33,005 nt of DNA from assembly GCA_009995705.1 (NCBI GenBank), contig JAADBR010000043.1, forward strand, positions 1 through 33,005, given 5' to 3'. The first letter of the stretch is position 1. Each line of letters begins with the position of its first letter. The notes below the pieces were generated by a model that saw only the letters and a list, made by a program, of their open reading frames with translations, searched no databases and was not told the origin of the DNA. Source of the DNA: Microcystis aeruginosa W13-11 (GTDB lineage Bacteria; Cyanobacteriota; Cyanobacteriia; Cyanobacteriales; Microcystaceae). This document shows, piece by piece, positions 1-7,402 of this stretch. Both the position numbers and the translations under genes were made by a program.

Positions 1-419
1 TCGATAAATTCGACAAAAAAGGTGGAGATTAATTCCTTAAATAATCGGTCATGGTCAATATTATTAGTCATGTAATGTCATCTTAACTAATCTGAGTGAT
101 GAATGACTACTCTTGTCTATTGTATTCTGAAAAGTCGGTTTTGGCAACGGATTGTTATGACCTCACCCCCTTAACCTACGAGGAGAGGGGTATGCTTCCC
201 GCAAAAAACCCCACAGAAAAAAACTGGGGCGAGCGCTTTTCGCCACCCCAGTGCTGTCACGGAATTCAATTCTGTATCTAAATTAACACATTATTGGTAG
301 CAAGCATGATTAAGGAAATTGGAAATTTTTCCGAAAGGGGTTTCCAAAGGCTGTAACCTTGACTGACAGGGGATTTCGAGCCTGATAAGGCCAAAGTTTT
401 TGGAGTCTATCCTCGAAAA
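1..419. other. Intergenic region, no convincing gene
   Basis: No reading frame here resembles a known protein. The one open frame, at about 96-281, has biased composition and runs through a hairpin, so it is not called. The stretch around 161-260 is C/G-rich and resembles the short interspersed repeats common in cyanobacterial spacers. It contains the minus-strand terminator listed separately. Confidence 0.5.
216..252 (-). terminator. Intrinsic terminator after the membrane glycosyltransferase
   Basis: Read on the minus strand, ACTGGGG (252-246) pairs with CCCCAGT (229-223) around a small inner stem and an A-rich loop. Seven T residues follow at once (223-217 on the minus strand). This is the standard layout of a Rho-independent terminator. 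It lies about 170 bp after the stop codon of the minus-strand gene ending at 420, which it probably serves. Confidence 0.7.
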
Positions 420-1847
420 TTAAACTTCGGCGCTGAGATGTTCCCCCAGATGCACGGTTTTCACCCATTTTAAACGTTTAGGACGCAAAGCCATCCGCAG
501 GCTGACACTGGGAATAATAATAAACCAGTGCATCATATAAATCATGCCGCGAACGGTTTGAGCAAGGATGTCTAAACCGAGAGCAAAAGTGAATTTTTTG
601 CCCGTATTAACTCGGATTAATCCTGTCACCATCCCCCACATAGAAAGGGAAAGAGCTAAACCAGTTAAAGGAGTTAAAATCGGGGCTTGATGCCGGGTAA
701 TAGTAATTAAAAGATCAGGAATAGCGGCCGCGGGTAAGATATATTGAACGAGCAAAAAAGCAATTAAATCAAACTTTTTCGGCCAAGGCATGGGAGACTT
801 TAAAATCGCTTTCCAATAGTCGAGATAACGCTGAAAACCACCTTCGGCCCAACGATTGCGCTGATGCCATAAAGCGATCGCCGTTGTCACCCCTTCTTCC
901 GCTACTGCGGGAAAATTTAAGACATTAATTTTCCAATTATCGATATGGAGACGAATAGTTAAATCAAGATCGTCGGTGATTGTTTGTTCATTCCAACCCC
1001 CGCAACGATTTAAGGCACTACGACGGACAAATTGACCATTTCCGCGTAATTCTCCGATCCCTCCCACTGCGATCCGTTGCTGTTGGAAACAGCTATCAAA
1101 GATCATTTCGACCGCTTGTCCTTTTGTCCAGAAGTTTTCAGCAGCATTGGCGATCGCTTTTCGCACCTGTACCGCACCCACTTCTTGATCGTCGAACATT
1201 GGGAGCACATGACGCAGCAAATCGGAGGATAATCCCGCATCCGCATCGAATACGCCGATAATTTCCCCGTTAGTCAGGGATAAAACCTGATTTAAGGCAC
1301 CGGATTTACCACCTCCGGCATTAGCAGCACGATGGAGAATTTTTAATTGGGGATATTCTAAAGCAAGGCGATCGAGAATCGCCCCCGTGTTATCGGTACT
1401 ATAGTCATCGACGACCCAGACTTCTAACTTATCTTGGGGATAGTCTAGATGACAGAGATAATTAACAAGTTTCGTGATTACGGTTTCTTCATTTTTAGCC
1501 GCCACTAAGAGGGACACCCTGGGGACAGAGGTTAAATCCTGATCTGGTAAAGGAATTGGTGGCGTTTCTGGTTTCGTGAACAGCAGCCGCAAAGCTTGCC
1601 CCGATAGTACCATAGTTAGGGCAATAATTGCCCAATAACCCCAACTCAGCCAATGAAGTCCGATAATTATTGTCCAGATCGCCATGAGGCTAAAAGCCGC
1701 TTTCTGTCTGCGTCCCGATCGGCCTTGAAAAATTTCGCTCCTAAATTCGTCCTCCTCATCTTCGGGATCGGACCAGTCAGATAGGAGGGAACCGATCGGG
1801 TCTAATTCTTCGTTATCATCCTCTCGCAACCAATAATTTTCTGCCAT
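420..1847 (-). CDS. mgdA: Membrane GT2 glycosyltransferase, probable beta-monoglucosyldiacylglycerol synthase
   Basis: This 475-residue protein is a processive-type family 2 glycosyltransferase. An acidic N-terminal tail (about 8-35) is followed by two membrane segments (about 50-90) and the catalytic domain from about residue 108. Visible motifs are VVDDYS (145-150), DADAG (201-205, the metal/nucleotide-binding DxD), TDDLD (291-295, catalytic base region) and QRNRW (329-333, acceptor site). Further hydrophobic segments lie at about 360-385, 395-412 and 425-447. Length, layout and acidic N-terminus fit cyanobacterial Sll1377-type enzymes, which transfer glucose from UDP-glucose to diacylglycerol as the first step of galactolipid synthesis for thylakoids. 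Assignment to that activity rather than another GT2 is from memory of the family. The ATG at 1847 is the first in frame. The gene stands alone with its own terminator, and an IS605-type element begins about 190 bp upstream. Confidence 0.7.
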   Translation of the reverse strand: MAENYWLREDDNEELDPIGSLLSDWSDPEDEEDEFRSEIFQGRSGRRQKAAFSLMAIWTIIIGLHWLSWGYWAIIALTMVLSGQALRLLFTKPETPPIPLPDQDLTSVPRVSLLVAAKNEETVITKLVNYLCHLDYPQDKLEVWVVDDYSTDNTGAILDRLALEYPQLKILHRAANAGGGKSGALNQVLSLTNGEIIGVFDADAGLSSDLLRHVLPMFDDQEVGAVQVRKAIANAAENFWTKGQAVEMIFDSCFQQQRIAVGGIGELRGNGQFVRRSALNRCGGWNEQTITDDLDLTIRLHIDNWKINVLNFPAVAEEGVTTAIALWHQRNRWAEGGFQRYLDYWKAILKSPMPWPKKFDLIAFLLVQYILPAAAIPDLLITITRHQAPILTPLTGLALSLSMWGMVTGLIRVNTGKKFTFALGLDILAQTVRGMIYMMHWFIIIPSVSLRMALRPKRLKWVKTVHLGEHLSAEV

Positions 1848-2105
1848 AATCGACTCAGGTTCAGTAACTGTTCAAGTAGAAGCTTATTTCTTGCTTTATC
1901 TTACCGAAAATTGTTAAAATTTTTAACGGAATCTTAAGTTTTTTTGGGAAAGAAACCCTAGTTTTTCAGTCTATTAGGATTTTTTTCCCTATAAATGCGC
2001 TTTTGCGGCTAAGATTGCCTTGTTTACCTAAAATGTCGGTTTGAAGGAACCCTCGGTTTCACCTCGGAGATGAAAAACCGACCAGCATAAAACAGCGAAG
2101 CACAG

Positions 2106-2659
2106 CTAATATTCAGGGGAATCCTGATTCTCCACATATTTTTTGAGTTGGTCTATTGTAACACCCCCACAACTAGCCACAAAATATGCCCCTGTCCACA
2201 AAACTCTCTTATCTTGACCATATATCTCGGTTCTTCGTTACTTGGTATGGTTCGATATGGGGGCATAAATCGACTAAATCCTTATCTGGCAAGAGATTTA
2301 ATTGATTAGTTCGCTCCAGATCGCAAACAATTGGCAAAAATCAACTGAAGAGCCTATATCTCTTTCAAGTGGTCAGAAAATTTATCCCACATCAGCTTGC
2401 AAGAAGTTGGTTTTAAGTTGGCTATTAATCCACTTAACAGTTTATGAGGGGGGTAAGTTAAAAGAATGTGAACATGGTCTGATTCTCCGTTAATTTCTAT
2501 TACCTTCGCATACCATTTCTCAGCTATTTTATGAAAAGCTATTCTCAAAAACTCCAGATGCTCTTTCTGAAACACCTTTCTACGATATTTTGTCACGAGG
2601 ACTATATGTACGGTGAGGTTAAAGGTAGCTCTACGAGTTTTAAAATAATTAGTCTTCAT
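2106..2659 (-). pseudogene. tnpA: IS200-type transposase tnpA, split by MITE insertion
   Basis: TnpA is the Y1 HUH single-strand transposase of IS200/IS605 elements. The first 101 codons (2659 down to 2357) include the start typical of the family and the metal-binding motif HVHILL. They then hit a TAG created at an insertion junction. The missing C-terminal part lies at 2106-2228, with the family signature AYFVASCGGVT and the catalytic tyrosine in QLKKYVENQ. Removing 2229-2354 and one copy of the flanking 8-bp repeat gives one open frame of 139 codons plus stop, the normal family length, with no other damage. The gene is therefore recently broken. As it stands the product lacks the nucleophilic tyrosine and cannot catalyse transposition. 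Confidence 0.92.
2221..2362. mobile_element. 126-bp MITE, ISL3-like, inside tnpA, with 8-bp target duplication
   Basis: The insert occupies 2229-2354. The octamer TATATCTC flanks it on both sides (2221-2228 and 2355-2362). Its ends are imperfect inverted repeats: the left starts GGTTCTTCGTTACTT, and the right, read inward, starts GGCTCTTCAGTTGATT. GG(T/C)TCTTC ends with 8-bp duplications are characteristic of the ISL3 family. At 126 bp it has no coding capacity, so it would need a transposase from a full-length relative elsewhere in the genome. The family assignment is inferred from ends and duplication length only. Confidence 0.85.
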
Positions 2660-2723
2660 GCTCTTGACATTTTAGACAGTGGATTGCTATTATCATAATA
2701 TAACACATTGAGAGGTCGAATCA

Positions 2724-3953
2724 ATGCGAGTCATAGAGTTTAAGTTAAAAACCAATTCACACCAAGAAATAGCCATTCAAGAGGCTATAAGAGTGGGACA
2801 GTTTATTCGGAATAAGTGTCTAAGATTTTGGATGGACTCTACCAAAGAAGATCAGGTTAACTATGCTACTTTGTGTAGGCTAACTACCGAATTATCTAAT
2901 AATCCTGAGTTCTCTTTTATTGGTAAACTCAACTCTATGGCTCATCAAGCGAGTGCCGAAAGAGCCTGGTTTTCTATATCCCGTTTTTATGATAACTGTA
3001 AAAAGCGCACCGCCCGCGCCAAATCGAATTCGGCAAGCGGACCGAGCAAGAAGGGTTTAGCTAAAAAAGGCTATCCTAAATTCAAAAAGTTCTCAAGGTC
3101 TGTCGAGTACAAAACTTCTGGTTGGAAACTAACAGAAGACAAAAAGTTTATCCACATCACGGATAAAACAGGGATAGGGAAATTAAAGCTAATCGGTACT
3201 TTTAACCGTGAGATTCTCGATAAATCCACTATCAAAAGAGTCAGGCTTATTAAACGAGCCGATGGCTTTTATTGTCAATTTGTCTTAGACATTGAGCGAG
3301 TAGAACCCTTTGACTCTACAGGAAAAGAAGTAGGCATTGATTTAGGTTTAAACCATTTCTTAACCGACTCTAATGGACATAAAATTGATAACCCACGGTT
3401 TCTTCGTAAGTCTGAAAAAAGACTAAAAAAGTCTCAACGTAAACTCTCAAAAAAGAAAAAGGGAAGCCAAAAAAGGTTAAAACAGAAATCTAAAGTAGCT
3501 CGCCTTCATTTAAAAGTTTCTAGACAACGTAAAGATTTTGCCGTCAAGACAGCAAAAGCGTTAATCCAATCTAACGATTTGGTAGTCTATGAGGACTTGA
3601 AGGTATCTAATATGGTGAAAAATCCTCAGCTTGCTAAATCTATTTCAGATGCAAGTTGGTCAATGTTCACCGATTGGCTAGACTACTTGGGAAAAATACA
3701 CGGGAAGTTTGTGGTAGCGGTAAATCCACAATATACTAGCCAAGAGTGTTCTAGTTGTGGTAATCTTGTCAAGAAAACATTATCTGTAAGAACTCATGTT
3801 TGTTCTTGTGGGTGTGTCTTGGATAGAGACGAAAACGCTGCTATAAACATTCTCGCACGCGCAAATACTGTCGGGCGGACAGAAATTCAAGCCCTCGGAC
3901 AGACTATCCACTGTCTATTAGGTGAAAGCTTGGTAGATAAGGTAACTGGATGA
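2724..3953 (+). CDS. tnpB: TnpB, RNA-guided nuclease of the IS605-type element
   Basis: TnpB proteins are RuvC-type nucleases guided by an RNA from the element's right end. They help keep the element at its donor site. This 409-residue copy looks complete. An N-terminal helical region (1-120) is followed by a Lys-rich stretch (about 228-265), the first RuvC aspartate in GIDLGLN (D206), the glutamate in VYEDLKV (E290), a zinc-finger pair CSSC (342-345) and CSCGC (360-364), and the last aspartate in DRDENAA (367-373). Compared with the related copy at 31821 it carries about 15 extra residues near 97-111, encoded by a GC-richer patch around 3003-3055. The ATG at 2724 follows GAGAGG. The guide RNA is expected to overlap the 3' end of the gene and the right-end hairpin. 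Confidence 0.9.
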   Translation: MRVIEFKLKTNSHQEIAIQEAIRVGQFIRNKCLRFWMDSTKEDQVNYATLCRLTTELSNNPEFSFIGKLNSMAHQASAERAWFSISRFYDNCKKRTARAKSNSASGPSKKGLAKKGYPKFKKFSRSVEYKTSGWKLTEDKKFIHITDKTGIGKLKLIGTFNREILDKSTIKRVRLIKRADGFYCQFVLDIERVEPFDSTGKEVGIDLGLNHFLTDSNGHKIDNPRFLRKSEKRLKKSQRKLSKKKKGSQKRLKQKSKVARLHLKVSRQRKDFAVKTAKALIQSNDLVVYEDLKVSNMVKNPQLAKSISDASWSMFTDWLDYLGKIHGKFVVAVNPQYTSQECSSCGNLVKKTLSVRTHVCSCGCVLDRDENAAINILARANTVGRTEIQALGQTIHCLLGESLVDKVTG

Positions 3954-4023
3954 ACAGGGAATCCCTCGCATGAGTGCTTCGGGGAGCGTCAAATTCGTCG
4001 AGAAAATTTAACATTTATCCCCT

Positions 4024-5259
4024 ATGTCAAACCTGCTCCTCTGTGTCGGACTGATTTGTGGCTCAATTATTTGGGTGGAGATCGTGCGTGATGGTTATCA
4101 TGCTCTGGCCCACCATTGGCAGCCCCTTTATCGTCTGCACGTCTGGCATCATCGGGTTTTTCGTCCCGATCTGTCGGTAATGAGCGAGGAAATTTATCGT
4201 CGGGCGCACTGGTACAATGATGTACCGGAGGCCTTGGTGATGTTGGCTGCCAGTGTTTTACCTGTACTATTGGCCCACTCTTGGGGTTTTGATCGCCCTT
4301 GGTTGGGTTGGTTAGGTTCCCTTTATACTTTGGCTTTTCTCAGTACGGCGATCGGTCGGGGTTTAGGTATCGCCAATCTGGAGGAATTAACCGATTTAAC
4401 CCATCGTCCGGGGCAATTTGAGAGTTTACCCGCTCAATGGCGCGTTAATCGTACCTACCACTGGCGACACCATTTTGATAACCAAAAGGCTTATTATTGT
4501 GGAACTTTCACCTTTATGGATAAATTGATGGGGACGGCACTTTCTCTTAAGGGTAAAACGATCGCCATTACCGGAGCGAATGGAACTTTAGGGCGATCGC
4601 TGTTAAAGTACCTACAACTGAAGGGAGCCAAAGTGATCGCGCTCACTTCCGGGGAGAATGCGATCGCTATTGAAATTAACGACGAATCAGTACCTGTAAA
4701 AACCATAAAATGGCAAATCGGTGAAGAAACGCAACTTGAGAACCTATTTAAGTCTGTAGATATACTGATTTTAAATCATGGCGTTAATGTCCACGGCCAA
4801 AGAACCCCAGAAGCGATCGAATTAGCCTACGAAGTGAATACTTTTTCCGTCTGGCGTTTAATGGAATTATTCTTCAAAACTGTCCGCACTAACGAGCAAA
4901 TTGCCCGCAAGGAAGTCTGGGTGAATACCTCGGAAGCGGAGGTTAATCCTGCCTTTAGTCCCCTCTACGAACTCAGTAAACGAGCGATCGGTGATATGAT
5001 TACCCTGCGTCGTTTAGATGCTCCCTGTGTGGTAAGAAAGCTAATTCTTGGCCCTTTTAAGAGTAATTTAAATCCTGTGGGTATTATGTCCGCCGATTGG
5101 GTGGCTCGACAGATTATCAAGGCGGTACAAAGGGATAGCCGCAATATTATTATTACTATTAATCCCTTGACTTTTATCGCCTTTCCAATTAAAGAATTCC
5201 TTGTTTCTACTTACTTAAAATTATTTACTCGTTCCCCAAAAAATAGGGAAAATCCCTAA
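4024..5259 (+). CDS. Fatty-acid hydroxylase/sterol desaturase-like protein fused to a short-chain dehydrogenase
   Basis: Two domains lie in one 411-residue chain. The N-terminal part is an integral membrane di-iron domain with histidine clusters HALAHH (26-31), HVWHH (39-43) and a YHWRHHF motif near 147-153, plus hydrophobic segments at about 3-20, 70-88 and 97-112. These histidines bind the iron pair in fatty-acid hydroxylases and sterol desaturases. The C-terminal half is a Rossmann short-chain dehydrogenase with TGANGTLG (about 182-189), an NHG segment and YELSK (about 315-319, the YxxxK pair). Cyanobacterial genomes carry similar fusions, generally annotated as bifunctional sterol desaturase/short-chain dehydrogenase. 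The substrate is unknown to me. The IS605 right end lies about 20-30 bp upstream, so the native promoter may have been displaced. Confidence 0.85.
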   Translation: MSNLLLCVGLICGSIIWVEIVRDGYHALAHHWQPLYRLHVWHHRVFRPDLSVMSEEIYRRAHWYNDVPEALVMLAASVLPVLLAHSWGFDRPWLGWLGSLYTLAFLSTAIGRGLGIANLEELTDLTHRPGQFESLPAQWRVNRTYHWRHHFDNQKAYYCGTFTFMDKLMGTALSLKGKTIAITGANGTLGRSLLKYLQLKGAKVIALTSGENAIAIEINDESVPVKTIKWQIGEETQLENLFKSVDILILNHGVNVHGQRTPEAIELAYEVNTFSVWRLMELFFKTVRTNEQIARKEVWVNTSEAEVNPAFSPLYELSKRAIGDMITLRRLDAPCVVRKLILGPFKSNLNPVGIMSADWVARQIIKAVQRDSRNIIITINPLTFIAFPIKEFLVSTYLKLFTRSPKNRENP

Positions 5260-5269
5260 CTATTTATAC

Positions 5270-6214
5270 TTAATCGGGGAGCAAGACTGTTTTTCCGCGC
5301 ACTCTTTCCGATTCACTATAATTATGAGCTTCTATCACCTGGGAAAAAGTATAAGTGCGATCAATTCTAACAGTTAATTTACCCGATTCGATCGCTTCTT
5401 TGAGAAATTGCCAGTCAGACGCTTGTGCTTGAGCAAAAAATATCAGTTTTCCTTTTTGGGGCAACCAAGCACCGAGATAATTTAAGAGGATAATTCCGAG
5501 ATTTGGTAGGGTGGTTATATAAATGCCTTGGGGTTTTAAAAGCTGACGACAGTGCCAAAAAGAAGACTTAGCCACGGCATCGAAGACCATATCATATTTC
5601 TGCTCATTTTTTCTCCAATCTTCTTGGGTATAATCTATAACTTTATCTGCTCCTAAAGAGGTGACATAATCGATATTTTTGCTACCACAGACTCCATCGA
5701 CTTGTGCGGAGAAAAATTTTCCTATCTGCACAGCAAAACTACCCACTCCTCCCGATGCACCATTAACTAAAATCCGATTTCCTGCTTGAATATTGCCAAA
5801 ATCTCGCAACACTTGCAAAGCGGTAGAAGCAGCCAAAGGAGTGGCTGCAGCTTCAATAAAACTCTGATTATGCGGTTTTTTAACTAATAGGGAAGCGGGA
5901 ATAATTGCATATTCAGCATAGGTTCTACCCGGTAATTGATTGAGAAAACCAAAAACCTCATCTCCGATCTGAAATTGTTCCACCTGACTACCTTTTTCAG
6001 CGATAATTCCCCCATAATCAAAACCTAATTGCAGGGGAAATTTATTCCCTGTGGCTATTTTGAGCATCCCCCGACGAATCTTCCAATCAATCGGATTAAT
6101 TCCCGCTGCCATAATCTTAATTAAGACTTCTTTCGCTTGGGGAATTGGCTTTTCTATGTCTGTGTATTGGAGAACACTACTATCGCCATAGCGATTAATG
6201 ATAATAGCTTTCAT
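5270..6214 (-). CDS. NAD(P)H quinone oxidoreductase-like MDR protein, zinc-independent
   Basis: This 314-residue medium-chain dehydrogenase/reductase begins MKAIIINRYG, the usual opening of the quinone-reductase group. It shows the N-terminal GroES-like domain (AGINPIDWKIRRG near residue 35), a Rossmann nucleotide site with NGASGGVG (about 148-155) and the later motif VIDYTQEDW. The zinc-binding cysteines of classical alcohol dehydrogenases are absent, which favours the zinc-free quinone oxidoreductase/RTN4IP1-like branch. The open frame extends further upstream, but that extension lies inside the preceding gene. The ATG at 6214 lies 2 bp after that gene's stop, so the two are probably co-transcribed and translationally coupled. 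It converges on the SDR fusion gene with a 10-bp gap. The physiological acceptor is unknown. Confidence 0.85.
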   Translation of the reverse strand: MKAIIINRYGDSSVLQYTDIEKPIPQAKEVLIKIMAAGINPIDWKIRRGMLKIATGNKFPLQLGFDYGGIIAEKGSQVEQFQIGDEVFGFLNQLPGRTYAEYAIIPASLLVKKPHNQSFIEAAATPLAASTALQVLRDFGNIQAGNRILVNGASGGVGSFAVQIGKFFSAQVDGVCGSKNIDYVTSLGADKVIDYTQEDWRKNEQKYDMVFDAVAKSSFWHCRQLLKPQGIYITTLPNLGIILLNYLGAWLPQKGKLIFFAQAQASDWQFLKEAIESGKLTVRIDRTYTFSQVIEAHNYSESERVRGKTVLLPD

Positions 6215-6216
6215 AA

Positions 6217-6603
6217 TTAAGAAAAAAGTTGATAAAATAGTAAGGGAGCAAAAGTAATGACCAAGAGAACAAAAATCCAAACTCGTCCCGCTAAAAGATT
6301 ATAATCTTGTCCTAATCTTGACCAAGAGTGACCAGCAATAAAATGGCCGAACAGAAACTCAAAACCCACTGTTAATACTAACCAAATTAAACCGATAGTA
6401 ATTGCTTGGCTGGAGGATTCTAGAACCCAAAAATAGACAAGAGTGCCAATATAAAGACTAAAAAAGAGGATTCCTGTCAGGGTAGAAATTTGATGAGCGC
6501 GTAATTCATCGAGATATTTTCCGTAGGTGCTTTCCCTGAGAATACCGTTACTAATTCCTATTACGATCATCGGGAGCCATGCAACAATGTAGCGACTAAT
6601 CAT
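6217..6603 (-). CDS. Small membrane protein, four predicted helices, unknown function
   Basis: The protein has 128 residues and I cannot assign a function. Four hydrophobic stretches span roughly residues 5-22, 42-62, 68-90 and 106-126. Between helices three and four is a polar loop with GHFIAGHSWSRLGQDYNLLAGR. Similar loops occur in a small bacterial membrane-protein family, which makes this a real gene and not a shadow. The ATG at 6603 is the first in frame. It is the first gene of a likely two-gene operon with the MDR oxidoreductase, which starts 2 bp after its stop codon. A redox or membrane-stress role is only a guess from that neighbour. Confidence 0.7.
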   Translation of the reverse strand: MISRYIVAWLPMIVIGISNGILRESTYGKYLDELRAHQISTLTGILFFSLYIGTLVYFWVLESSSQAITIGLIWLVLTVGFEFLFGHFIAGHSWSRLGQDYNLLAGRVWIFVLLVITFAPLLFYQLFS

Positions 6604-6688
6604 AAGTTGTTGGTTTAGAACTCGCTCTAATTGGATTATAGCTATATTTGGCTGATAACTTGAGATATTTTGGTAAAAATTAAGATTG

Positions 6689-7089
6689 TTACTTGCCTAA
6701 ATTTTCAGCAAGATAATCAACTAGCTTTTTCACTGTTGTAAATTCCTGCATTTTTCGTCTGGAACTTCAAGATCGAATTCTTCTTCTAAAGTCATGATGA
6801 ATTCAAGCGTATCATGTTCATCTCCTCCCCAATTTGATAATAAGTAACTATTCCGGCCAAAGCCAAAAGAACTACAAGAACTATAAAAGCTATAAGAACT
6901 ATAACTACTGACTCTTTCGGCAGATTGTAAATAAAATAGTTCATCCTCAATATGTATCTGAGACTTTTCCACCTCTAATTGATAACTAATTATCTCTTGA
7001 ACTTTGATAAAAATTGCCAATTGTCGTTCATTTTCTTGTGATGTTATTTTCTCGGTATCATCAATTTTTTTTATCATTAATAACAGCAT
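6689..7089 (-). pseudogene. Acyl-carrier-protein-like gene with a C-terminal frameshift, no carrier serine and a Ser/Tyr repeat insert
   Basis: The frame from 7089 (or ATG 7077) encodes an ACP-like helix 1 (KVQEIISYQLEVEKSQI). A Ser/Tyr-rich insert follows, and then DTLEFIMTLEEEFDLEVPDE, a close match to ACP helix 2 and loop. Where ACPs have DSL with the phosphopantetheine serine, this protein reads DEH, so the attachment residue is missing. At about 6747-6751, in a run of five A on the coding strand, the frame slips. The frame in the track stops at 6730, but a +1 frame continues MQEFTTVKKLVDYLAENLGK to a stop at 6689, which is the expected ACP C-terminus. One base was probably lost. It overlaps the end of the preceding gene by 17-29 bp, indicating one transcript. 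It may be a true pseudogene or a non-carrier regulatory relative. Confidence 0.72.
6855..6908 (-). repeat. In-frame 9-bp minisatellite encoding Tyr-Ser-Ser type triplets
   Basis: On the coding strand about five imperfect 9-bp units follow one another: TATAGTTCT, TATAGCTTT, TATAGTTCT, TGTAGTTCT and TTTGGCTTT. They encode YSS, YSF, YSS, CSS and FGF. The unit length is a multiple of three, so gain or loss keeps the frame. The array sits in the loop between helices 1 and 2 of the ACP-like protein. Confidence 0.75.
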
Positions 7090-7402
7090 TAGCTTTTTGT
7101 TCTGCTATTTTAATAGCTTTCTCTTCATCGATTCTCTTTGATTCTAATAGACTGGATTTACTGAAAAACAACTGATACCTCATGACTTCAATTCTAGAAT
7201 TAATTAAGTTTCGTATTATATGAAATTCTACTTTATGACCACTTTCCTTGTAAATTCTTGTGGCTAAGTCCCAAACAATCTGATCGCAATTTGCTTCTAG
7301 CTGATTTAATTTTTCTTCACTCAGAGATACCATAGCATCTAAATACTGATTGATCATCATTGCCAGAATTTGCATCTCATAATTTTTGCTATCTTCATTC
7401 AT
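7061..7402 (-). CDS. Hypothetical protein upstream of the ACP-like gene
   Basis: I do not recognise this 113-residue protein. It appears soluble and mostly helical, with acidic and basic residues alternating at the C-terminus (EEKAIKIAEQKANAV, coiled-coil-like) and no signal peptide or membrane segment. The start was placed at ATG 7402 because GGAG lies about 9 bp upstream. The frame is open further up through ATG 7438 to a TTG, but without a comparable ribosome site. Its stop codon lies inside the start region of the ACP-like gene, so the two are translationally coupled and probably work together. The base composition is more A/T-rich than the flanking oxidoreductase genes, which hints at accessory DNA. 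Confidence 0.6.
   Translation of the reverse strand: MNEDSKNYEMQILAMMINQYLDAMVSLSEEKLNQLEANCDQIVWDLATRIYKESGHKVEFHIIRNLINSRIEVMRYQLFFSKSSLLESKRIDEEKAIKIAEQKANAVINDKKN

Larger units (their letters stand above)
2035..4000. mobile_element. IS200/IS605-family element (IS605 layout), tnpA interrupted by a MITE
   Basis: Divergent tnpA (minus) and tnpB (plus) genes 64 bp apart give the classic IS605 arrangement. The left end has an imperfect palindrome: GTCGGTTT at 2035-2042 pairs with AAACCGAC at 2075-2082. Downstream of tnpB, 3958-3995 holds a second short foldback (TCCC near 3963, GGGGAG near 3981). Both are what this Y1-HUH family uses as end-recognition hairpins. Elements of this family have no terminal inverted repeats or target duplication, so the outer borders are approximate. 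The right end lies only about 20-30 bp before the start codon of the next gene. Confidence 0.8.

Noticed and set aside
96..281. 61-residue open frame at the left end
   Set aside because: It runs through the minus-strand terminator hairpin, has no ribosome site and no protein-like pattern.
2302..2493. Open frame on the plus strand across the MITE
   Set aside because: It covers the right half of the MITE and antisense tnpA. There is no family resemblance, and its start lies in the inserted DNA.
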